DNA of 64,000 nucleotides from Armigeres subalbatus (Eukaryota > Arthropoda > Insecta > Diptera > Culicidae), in contig NW_026943395.1 of NCBI RefSeq assembly GCF_024139115.2, forward strand, positions 248,001 to 312,000, in the 5' to 3' direction. The first letter of the stretch is position 1; every line of letters starts with the position of its first letter. Shown here piece after piece: positions 56,429-64,000 of the stretch. A model generated the notes under the pieces. It was not told the origin of the DNA. It was given only the letters and a program-made list of their open reading frames with translations, and searched no databases. Both the position numbers and the translations under genes were made by a program.

Positions 56429-56800
56429 TTAGAGTCCCTCGCTGGAACTCGGACGATGATCAGCCGCTCCTAACATGGAGAACACACGCTGTTGTGAGCC
56501 GATCCTGACATGGAGAACAGACGCTCAGTAAGATTTGCAAACCCCCCCTTCCCTGTCAGCATACGACCATAGTTCCCACCGGGGTTGGTTACCCGATCTT
56601 CCCTAAGGTTGCTCGTATCCCGGTCAGCACTACGGGGAGGTAGGTATAGGAGTTGCTGGTTAAGTGGCTGAGGACCGCGAGATAGGGTCTATTTTATTCC
56701 TTCAGGTACGCGAAGTACCAATGGTACGCTTTACTCAGCATTTTCCGTGCCAAGTGTATAGTTATAATTTTCTTTGTTAATTATTATGTATTATTCTCTC

Positions 56801-57190
56801 CAAGGTTGTATACGATCATTCAATAAATTGCGTTCGATCATTTAGTAGTTTGTCAACAACACATTCTAGAATTTGAATTTCAAAATATGTTGTATGGTGG
56901 ATTTCTAGTGCGAAGGTTTTTATACAACTCTCCCTCCCTTCGTTGTTTGAATTCCACTAGTAACGGAGTTATAGCTATAGTTTCAGTAACGTAGACTAAA
57001 TGATAGCAAAATACCAATCATTTAGTTTGAGTTACTGCAACTAGCGCTTTAACTAACCATTAGGCAAAGTTGTAGAAAAACCTTCGCACTAGAAGTCCAC
57101 CATACAATATATTTTGAAATTCAGCTTGTGGAATGTGACAAGCTACTAAATTATCGAACGCAAATTACTGAATGATTGTTAACATCCTTG
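56801..57190. mobile_element. 390-bp fold-back element, copy 2
   Basis: Relative of 31138-31561. The ends CAAGGTTGTATACGATCATT and (complement) CAAGGATGTTAACAATCATT are imperfect TIRs. A perfect 8-bp duplication ATTCTCTC flanks it (56793-56800 and 57191-57198). Most of the element folds back on itself. Confidence 0.8.
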
Positions 57191-57199
57191 ATTCTCTCT

Positions 57200-57880
57200 G
57201 CTTGCGGAAGGTCCCTAGGATGGACCTGAGGGTCGCTGCTTTCAGCGACCACCCTTGCCAGTTGCTCCCTTAACGCTGGCAATATCATGACAAGTGAAGA
57301 ACTGAAATTATTTCAAAATTTACATAAAGAAAAAAAAACTAGGTAAATGTTTGAATGGACGTAGGTACAAAAACCTAATATTGACAAAAGAGGAGCTATA
57401 CAATACGCCCATAAAAGAATAATGACGTGTTAGCAATAAAATATCCAGGAGTTTCTTTTAAGTTCCAAAATTTCAAGTCCAGCCTCTCTCACATCAAATA
57501 AATTAAAGCTCTATTTTGTTACACTCAACACATCAAACACAGAAATACGGGTCAATAAAAAGTCTAGTCTAACACAATAAAAGGCACATCATTACGGGTA
57601 AAATGCATCTATTTTGTTGTCACACCGGTACTGTCTATGAACACACATTTTTGTAATGTTTGCCTTTCTGATGGATTAGAATTAAGTCTGCAAAGTGTGA
57701 ACCGTCTTCAGAAATTAATTACTTTTTACTAACGTAGTAAAGTAAACTATTGAATCCTAATTTACTAATCTACGAATCGCAGACTTAGCTCAAAATCAAC
57801 CAAAACGCAAATGATACAAATATGCGATCATCGTCTTTAGTTGCTTCGTTTTGGCACCCATTTTCAAACCCGAGCCCAAT
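57200..57880. other. No gene recognised; ALG3 3' flank
   Basis: Mostly AT-rich. A small GC-rich hairpin-prone patch occurs at 57203-57300 (GGTCGCTGCTTTCAGCGACC). I saw no clear minus-strand AATAAA close to the ALG3 stop. Confidence 0.4.
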
Positions 57881-57881
57881 C

Positions 57882-59615
57882 TCAGTCGGTGGTTTTTGCA
57901 ATTTGAGACAGTTCCGGAATTTTGCGGAACATTTTTTTCCCGATCCCAACCAGCAGAATGATGTGGCAAGTGTGCAACAGAAGACTACTTACCGCGGTGC
58001 TCGGGTAGGTATTCCAGCTGAACTCCAGCACCAACAGGAGCAGGAATTTTAGACTGGTGGTATATTCGGTGAACCACGCTAGGTAGGGCAGGCTGTGGAA
58101 GTACCAGACGTAGAACTGGTAATGAAGGCTGCGAGCGCACACAATGCCGATAAAGTTGGCGAGGAAGAGCGGAAGCAGTGCCAGCTGAGTGGCACGATCA
58201 AAGTGGATGGAGAATTTGCTTTGCTGGCGCTCTTCCGTTGGAGGTTCTGGGGCGACCGGTGCCGGGGCAGCTTCCTTGCCGGACATCTTCTTGATGCCCT
58301 TTTCAAAGCTTTTCAGAAACTGTTCCTGTTCTTTGGTGAGCTTTTCATCAGCCTTCTTTGGCGCTGGTTTTTGTGTTTCCTTCTTTTTCTTCTTCTCCAA
58401 GGCCACTTCGCGGTTCTTGGCGGCAATTTGAGGTGCAAACATGACTTCCAAGTGCCTTAGACGGCAATAATTTTGGAAGTATTTGTAGCACGGGGACGCA
58501 AAGGCAACCAACAGCAGTAGGTGGATGCCAAGTAGTGCCAGGTGAAATGTTTTGTTCTCGAAGATGTCCCTTTCCAAGAAGCGATAATTGACGGTCCATT
58601 TATGCTCAAAGATGCGGCCAAGGTCAAAGCTTCCCTTCAAATACTGCCAGGGATGCGTCAGCAGAAACGGAGCACCCAGAACCAGTTGGATTGCACCGCA
58701 AATGGCTAACTGTATAATAGTTTTGACGACTCCCAGATTGGTAACGAAGAGTAGGAAGATTGCCGGTGCGAACAGCAGGACGTTCATTTTCACGGAAACG
58801 CCCAAGCTAAGGAAGACACTGCCCAAAGTCCACCGGTTGTCAATGTAGGCGTTCAGCGCAAAGTATAGGAACAGAATCGCAATCGGATCATTGAACAGTC
58901 TGAGCACGTAAATCGAATGAATCCGATATGAGGTAAACGTGGTTATGATCAGGACATACGGAGGCAACTTTCGGCTTTTGCTGTACAATCGAAGAACCAA
59001 TCCCAGCTGCAGAAGATAAATGCCAACGAAGATGTACTGAGCCAGACGAATGTTCTGGCCGTGAGACGTTATGAAGTACAGAGCGCTGTAGATGTAAACG
59101 AATCCGGCCGGATAAACCAATGGACCGGTATCCCCTAAAACAAAACCGTAATTGTAGATATTATTGTATGTTATAATAAATCATTCTTTGTAGACTTTCA
59201 AATATATGAACATTTTCAATATGTTTTTGGAGGATTAATATCTATGGAAACTGTGAGTTGTTACCATCCCTAGCTATGTAGAAAAAAACCAAAACTCACC
59301 TCGCAGCATGGAATAGTCGGTGGTCCCATTCAGGAAACCTTCGCATTCCTGCATATAAGCTTTCCAATCAATTTCCGTATAGCGAACGTTTTGTACAACG
59401 AAAAGGTTTAGGACCAGCTCAGCTGCCAGAATGACCCACGACACCAGCGGCAGCCGGGCAGGGTCGAAGATCAGCGATTTTACAAAGGCCACATTCAGAT
59501 ACTGCTTCTGCAGCTGGGACAGTACCGAAGATTTCGCTGGTTTTCCATGATGAGCGGATGTGCTGCCTCGTTTGGCGGCGGAAGTTTTGTTTTTACTGGC
59601 GCCCGGTGGTGCCAT
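57882..59615 (-). CDS. ALG3: ALG3, dolichol-P-mannose alpha-1,3-mannosyltransferase
   Basis: A 522-residue ER membrane enzyme (Drosophila l(2)not) that transfers mannose from dolichol-P-mannose to Man5GlcNAc2-PP-dolichol. Exon 1 (59615-59300, ATG at 59615) ends CGAG|GTGAGT. A 165-bp intron ends TTTTAG, and exon 2 (59134-57882) restores [13 protein letters not shown]. Family motifs are [10 protein letters not shown] (81-90, acidic loop near the active site), RLFNDPIAI (184-192), [14 protein letters not shown] (266-279), [12 protein letters not shown] (281-292) and [17 protein letters not shown] (441-457). About ten hydrophobic segments span the membrane. A charged Lys/Glu/Pro-rich insertion at about 343-411 makes it longer than the human protein (about 438). 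Both splice junctions keep frame and no defects were seen. Confidence 0.93.
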
Positions 59616-59949
59616 GTTGGAGGCAGGCTGGGCGAGCTGTGAGCAAACTGTTACACGACGACTGTGGTTCTATTTTGGTCCTTTTGGTCACGGTCGTCGT
59701 CGATGCTGTTGAGGGCCGCGTGAGTTCCTTAGGTGAGTTCCCCACGAATATCGGGTCGTCTGTTTTGCTCTTCTTCGTCACACATCAGATTCCGCCGGCT
59801 GCCAACGTGTTCGGGTTTGAGCAGGTGGGTGCAGCCCGGTGGCATCCCTATCTCACACAATAGGTTTGTTTTGCAGCCAACATTACGCGACCGTATCCCA
59901 CTGACAGTTCTGTATCCTAATGAGAATCAAATGTGATGCTTGTAAACAA

Positions 59950-60086
59950 AACACATACTATCATGAATTTTACACTGAGATGTTGGCTGCAAAAACATGG
60001 CGTCGTGCCACCCACCTGAGGTGGGTGGCACGACGCCATGTTTTTGCAGCCAACATCTCAGTGTAAAATTCATGATAGTATGTGTT
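59950..60086. repeat. 137-bp perfect palindrome upstream of ALG3
   Basis: The arms 59950-60017 and 60019-60086 are exact reverse complements over 68 bp around a single central G at 60018. The centre reads CCACCTGAGGTGG. The words AGGTGGGTG and GCAGCCAACAT of the arm also occur at 59823-59885 in the ALG3 upstream region. No target duplication was found. It starts 335 bp upstream of the ALG3 start codon. Confidence 0.9.
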
Positions 60087-60636
60087 GGGTTTGAGCAACA
60101 GAAAGAACGGGGAGAACGACAGAAATAGAAGCGTCGCTGCGCACAGTATACACGGCGAGAAAAAAATTTCGAATGTCTTCACAGTTAAAGGTTGGTATCG
60201 TGTTCAAAAGAAATTTCTTTTTCTATCTCAATCACATGTTAAATTCCGTTCACTGAATCGGAAAAGTGAAGAATCGAAACAAAATTCTTACAACAGTATC
60301 CACATGAAAAGAACAAAAAACAAAATTGGCATTTGTAAGGTTCCCACGTAAAGTAATGGGAGCTGTCACTTTACTTTCGGAAAAATATTCTGCTCGATTA
60401 TTCCGTACGTAAAAGTAAATTTGCTCCATGCAGATCAGTTGTCAAAATTCCCCTTGGTAATATTGAACAAAATTCCGTAACCTCTTTAATTTTTAAGTCG
60501 ATACTGGCCTTAAGTAAAAATGTCTTCAACATCAAAATTCTGATTATCAACGAAAAGTACCTGGATAAAAATGTGCTATTGGTTCAATAGTGTAAACAAT
60601 TGAATTACCATATAATGTACGGTATACAATAGGATA

Positions 60637-60861
60637 TTGTCAGATTTTCTGGATATGATATACTGCGCGGCGTTTGTAGTGTTCCCAAATGGGTACTTGC
60701 ACAAAACTTCACGCGGGAAATGACTGTCGAAAGGTACGGCCGCGTCAAACGATACACCGCAATGCTATTTACCCATAAGAATCAAGTAAACGGGGTGCAG
60801 AAAGTGCGGTGGTACCTTTCATGAAGGGTTCGCCGCGTGCAATTTTGAGAAAATCAGGCAA
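60637..60861 (+). mobile_element. 225-bp TA-flanked MITE, copy 2
   Basis: Same family, length and orientation as 30446-30670. The ends are TTGTCAGATTTTCTGGATA and the complement TTGCCTGATTTTCTCAAAAT, flanked by TA at 60635-60636 and 60862-60863. Confidence 0.85.
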
Positions 60862-60967
60862 TACAATGTTTCTAGATGGTTGCACAGATTATATCAACAC
60901 TAAGAATACAATACATCAACATATTTCTCTAATGTTTTTGAAACGTTTTCGTGCATAATACTAATGA

Positions 60968-61103
60968 CACACTGGTGGTATTCGTACCATGGTACAAGTT
61001 GTACCACAGGTGTGTCACCTTGTACCATGCTGGTACAACATGAAAAACCATGGTACAATATGTACTAGGGTATATAACCGTGGTACTTGTACCACCAGTG
61101 TGT
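60968..61103. repeat. Short inverted-repeat unit dense in TGGTAC
   Basis: GACACACTGGTGGTA at the left is mirrored by TACCACCAGTGTGTC at the right. Between them TGGTAC, GGTACA or the complement occurs about nine times, including CCATGGTAC palindromes. It is a compact MITE-like hairpin of about 136 bp. No coding frame is present. Confidence 0.65.
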
Positions 61104-61426
61104 CTTTAGTATAAGATTCATACATTGATAACTTTTGAAACGTTTCTTTAGATTGCATATAAACTTTATAACGATATTTTCCTTATAGCGCCAAATATGC
61201 ATTTTTCCGAGCATTTTTCCCTTTATATTGCATCGTTGAACAGTAAAGCTGTCACAACTGAGAAATCAAAATCGTATTGTTTTACTACACAAATACAATA
61301 CAATCCATTGTATTTTGAACAGTTTTGTCCGGATATTTCAACAATAAATTAACCACACGTAAAAAATAACCTTATATGTTATGGTAAAAAAAACATTCGA
61401 AAATACTTATACTTTTCATTATGCTA

Positions 61427-61929
61427 CAGTGAACGTTCGCTAATTGGGGTTTTTCTAGTTGGGGCGCTTTTTAGTTGGGGGTTCGCTAATTGGGGCGAAA
61501 CCCAATTATTCCGTGTATAGTAGAAAATCGAAAATTTGTTTTCAATAAAATGAAATATCTGCAGTTATCAGACGTCGCAACTCATTACTGATTAGTGCGC
61601 ATGATAGTACATCCATGCGTGCATGATGCGCACTACTAATGAAATATTTCAAATTGTCGCGACTCGCGTCGCAGCGCGAGTGCTCAATCGCGCGGTCCGG
61701 TTTGGTGGCGGCCCGACAATAAAAAGCAGTCAAACGTCAGAATGTGAAGTCAAAAACGCGTTGACGTTTTGTTTCCGTGTTTCGCGGGATCGATGTTTTT
61801 AGGCGCGTAAAATTTTCCTTTGTTCAACGTGAAAAGTAAACAACATTGACGCTTGTCAAAACGCCCCAATTAGCGAACGGCATTCGCTAGTTGGGGTGAG
61901 GTCGTGCCCCAATTAGCGAACGATCACTG
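61427..61929. mobile_element. 503-bp mariner/pogo-type MITE (CAGTGAACGTTCGC ends)
   Basis: CAGTGAACGTTCGCTAATTG and (complement) CAGTGATCGTTCGCTAATTG are near-identical TIRs, flanked by TA. The word TTCGCTAATTGGGG or GCTAGTTGGGG recurs two to three times at each end. There is no transposase. Confidence 0.85.
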
Positions 61930-62312
61930 TACCTAATGAATGATCCCAAATCAAAAAGCTAAGACGATCCCCACCAGTCCGTAAATAAAGCCAAAATAGC
62001 AACCTCTATCATGACGCGAACTCGCACCGGTCGTTGGTAAACGGGTTTGGGAAATGTAAACGCAACCTTTGGTGAATAGCGAGTTGGCAAATTTGGCGAC
62101 CCGCTCCAACCGTTGCCAAACCATCACACGGAAATATAGAGTACGCATAAATAAAAAAATGTGCCGTCTTCTGAAAAATTGTTCGGTTATTCATCATCAA
62201 AACCATTGTGATGGAGGTCGGTTTAGTTTAGATTTCAACTGATTGGAGGCGCTAGTGCCTATGAAATAACCTGATAGGTTAGATATCTCGAAATCTGGAA
62301 TTTTTGAGAATA

Positions 62313-62601
62313 CCGTGGACCCCCGATAATTTGAACGGTACCTCATTCAAATTAACGGGGTTCATTTTTAATTTGAACTTCTGGTTACTCTATTTGCATC
62401 AGAAAAACTGGTTTCTGGCTGCTCTCTTTGTTGGTTTGTTTTGATTCTGCATTCCGTTTCACGATGTTCCATTTTTCTTTTCTCGATTCCACGTGTTAAA
62501 TGACGTTTGAACCATTTTTAATTTGAACGATGTTCAAACGAACGGGGTTCAAATTAAAAAGTGTTCAGATTAAAAGCGGTCATATTACCGGGGGTCCACG
62601 G
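62313..62601. mobile_element. 289-bp TA-flanked MITE (CCGTGGACCCCCG ends)
   Basis: CCGTGGACCCCCG and its exact complement CGGGGGTCCACGG form the termini, with TA on both sides (62311-62312 and 62602-62603). Removing it restores the tandem unit (GAATA|TTGGCGT). Internal words such as TTTGAACGG and TTCAAATTAACGGGGTTC repeat in both senses. Confidence 0.88.
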
Positions 62602-62640
62602 TATTGGCGTCTTCTACAAAGTTGTTTGGGTGGTCGAAAC

Positions 62641-62856
62641 TAGCAACCCTATAACCAGAGACCGGCGGAGTGAAAAACTGTAGAAATGGCAACGTATGAA
62701 AATGCATGAAATCGTCAAAATAATACTGGCAGCACTTGAACTTTTTGCTTGCTTCTTATGGAAGCAAAAAGTAAACAAGTCGAATTGGAACCGCTTTTGA
62801 CGGTTCGATTGGAAACAAGATGGCGTCTTCGCCGATCTCTTATTGTAGTATTTCTA
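62641..62856 (+). mobile_element. 216-bp hAT-type MITE, copy 3
   Basis: Third copy of the family at 20302 and 44708, again exactly 216 bp. It has a perfect 8-bp duplication GTCGAAAC (62633-62640 and 62857-62864). It is inserted in the same tandem unit as the 289-bp MITE. Confidence 0.92.
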
Positions 62857-63564
62857 GTCGAAACCATCATAACGAAAACAATTTTAATTTGAAAAACAAC
62901 CGCTTGGCGGCGCTAGTGTATTGGAAATGACCTGATAGGTCGGGTATCTCAAAATATGAAATTTTTAGAATATTGCCGTATTCTACAAAGTTGTTCGGGT
63001 GGTCAAAACCGTCATGATGCAAGCAAGTTTAGTTTTAAACACAATCGCTTAGCGGCGCTAGTGTTTTAGAAATAAACTGATAGGTTAAATATCTCAAAAT
63101 CTGGCATTTTCAGAATATTGCCGTATTCTACAAAGTTACTTGTCATAAGAGCAAGATTACCGGTGGTGAGTTTAAGCCGTTTGGCAGCGCAGTATCATTA
63201 CTTGACACTTTACCAGTCGCTACTAAACGCGCTGCTATAACAGTAGCGCGACTGACAGGTGACCAAATTTGGTAGCGCGATAAGAGCGCTGCTATTTGAT
63301 GAACTGTCAACTGTCAAACGTCACCGGTACGGAATACAGCAACCAAATTGAGAGCCGAAAATAGTGACCGATACGGAAGTGAGTGACGAAACTAAAATGA
63401 AAGCGCTGCGCGGGTGATTAAAATGCTCGCGACCGATAATGATGCTCTTACAAAGTCAAGAAAAATCTAATTTTAGGTAAACAATAACGTCATCGTCTAA
63501 AAACGTCAAATATTTAAAAGTAGGTAAAAAGAAACGAGAATTATCACTAATAACACAGAGAACA

Positions 63565-63857
63565 CCCAAGTAACCACCAAGCATTAATTGTTGCATGTAA
63601 TCAATCACTGATCAGCTTATTTAATGCTAATTGCATTAGATCAGTTTTAACGATGTAAAGATGCATTTATTCATCAACTGTCAAGCAACGATACATTAGT
63701 TCAGCATTACAAATGCAGCGATGCATTAATTATGTTTTATTTCAACATGTCAAAGTAGTGAAGCATGATTTTGGTCGTAAAAGGGCCTTTTTCCACTTTA
63801 AGTCAACCTTAATGGCTGGATTATTTGCAAGTATATATAGCTTCATGGTTACTTGGG
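63565..63857. mobile_element. 293-bp element with CCCAAGTAACC ends
   Basis: CCCAAGTAACCA at 63565 and TGGTTACTTGGG ending at 63857 are exact complements, shared in type with 25.17 and 27.6-31.1 kb. The interior repeats words such as GATGCATT, TTAATGC and GCATTA. There is no coding content. Confidence 0.65.
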
Positions 63858-64000
63858 CAGACATACAAGTCCGTTCTCAATCGTGTGTAAGGGATTTAAC
63901 GGACGTTTTGAAATGCAACACAAGTGGCAATCTCGTGGAGGCGCTGGCATCGCATAGTTTCTCTCATCAAGAAGCTGTCAAAATTTTAGGCGCCACCACC

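Larger units (their letters stand above)
53158..56765 (-). mobile_element. RTE-like non-LTR element copy 2 with 5' UTR
   Basis: The 5' untranslated sequence resumes at 56429-56765 after an 837-bp insertion at 55592-56428. It matches copy 1's 17800-18110 (GATGATCAGCCGC, GAGAACAGACGCTCA, CCCGATCTTCCCTAAGG, GGTACGCTTTAC). The 3' side is truncated at about 53157. Confidence 0.75.
62190..63140. repeat. Three tandem units of about 145 bp, disrupted by two MITEs
   Basis: The phrase GGCGCTAGTG recurs at 62248, 62909 and 63054, each followed by CTGATAGGT, ATCTC(A/G)AAAT and TCTACAAAGTT. Units two and three are 145 bp apart. Units one and two become 146 bp apart once the two inserted elements and their duplications are subtracted. 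Confidence 0.8.

Noticed and set aside
59593..59781. 62-codon minus frame upstream of ALG3 as an extra exon
   Set aside because: It lacks an ATG at its start and is out of frame with ALG3. The ATG at 59615 gives a normal N-terminus, so this is probably 5' UTR.
62190..63140. CRISPR-like array
   Set aside because: The units are near-identical tandem repeats without unique spacers, in an animal genome. They are a tandem repeat with inserted MITEs.

Overview
This window is nuclear DNA from an insect, very probably an Aedes-type (culicine) mosquito. The three host protein genes I recognise are spliced or AT-rich insect-style genes. Two eukaryotic tRNA-Phe genes carry pol III T-tracts. Most of the rest is layered transposable elements of kinds known from Aedes: I-type and RTE-like non-LTR elements, a copia remnant, a Feilai-like SINE, many short terminal-inverted-repeat (TIR) elements and the degenerate GGAATTCC-type repeat. 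The species call rests on general resemblance, not on a search.

Layout. 0.26-5.95 kb: a decayed I-type non-LTR element on the minus strand with zinc-knuckle ORF1, endonuclease, reverse transcriptase and RNase H; its 5' end has two 160-bp tandem units, and a second 3' fragment follows it. 7.2-10.2 kb: degenerate GAATTCC-like repeat. 10.85-14.58 kb: a 3.7-kb fold-back element between TTAA sites, with a 231-bp perfect snap-back nested inside. 15.3-18.1 kb: RTE-like non-LTR copy 1. 20.3-24.4 kb: several TIR elements. 25.4-27.3 kb: RTE-like fragments. 27.6-31.1 kb: a 3.5-kb element with CCCAAGTAAC termini. 31.1-34.06 kb: nested fold-backs. 35.3-36.0 kb: tRNA-Phe, a tiny hairpin retroposon and a SINE. 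36.6-41.1 kb: duplicated gag-like remnant, copia remnant and a deleted non-LTR copy. 43.7-45.6 kb: mariner-type fold-back. 45.8-49.7 kb: more TIR elements. 49.93-51.36 kb: the Tim10B and PSTK genes. 52.0 kb: second tRNA-Phe, inverted. 52.5-57.2 kb: jockey-like fragment, RTE-like copy 2 and a dated DNA-element insertion. 57.88-59.62 kb: the ALG3 gene on the minus strand. 59.95-64 kb: a perfect palindrome and nested small elements.

Host functions. Tim10B belongs to the mitochondrial inner-membrane carrier-import machinery. PSTK phosphorylates Ser-tRNA(Sec) on the route to selenocysteine, but here its reading frame is broken by an apparent one-base shift. ALG3 adds a mannose to the dolichol-linked N-glycan precursor in the ER. 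The only link I see between them is the tight tandem spacing of Tim10B and PSTK (48 bp).

I did not find a new enzyme system. The most unusual material is structural: roughly 50-nt hairpin-plus-AATAAAGA units flanked by 13-14-bp target-site duplications, very long perfect snap-backs, and several small element families whose boundaries can be set to the base from target-site duplications or paralogous empty sites.
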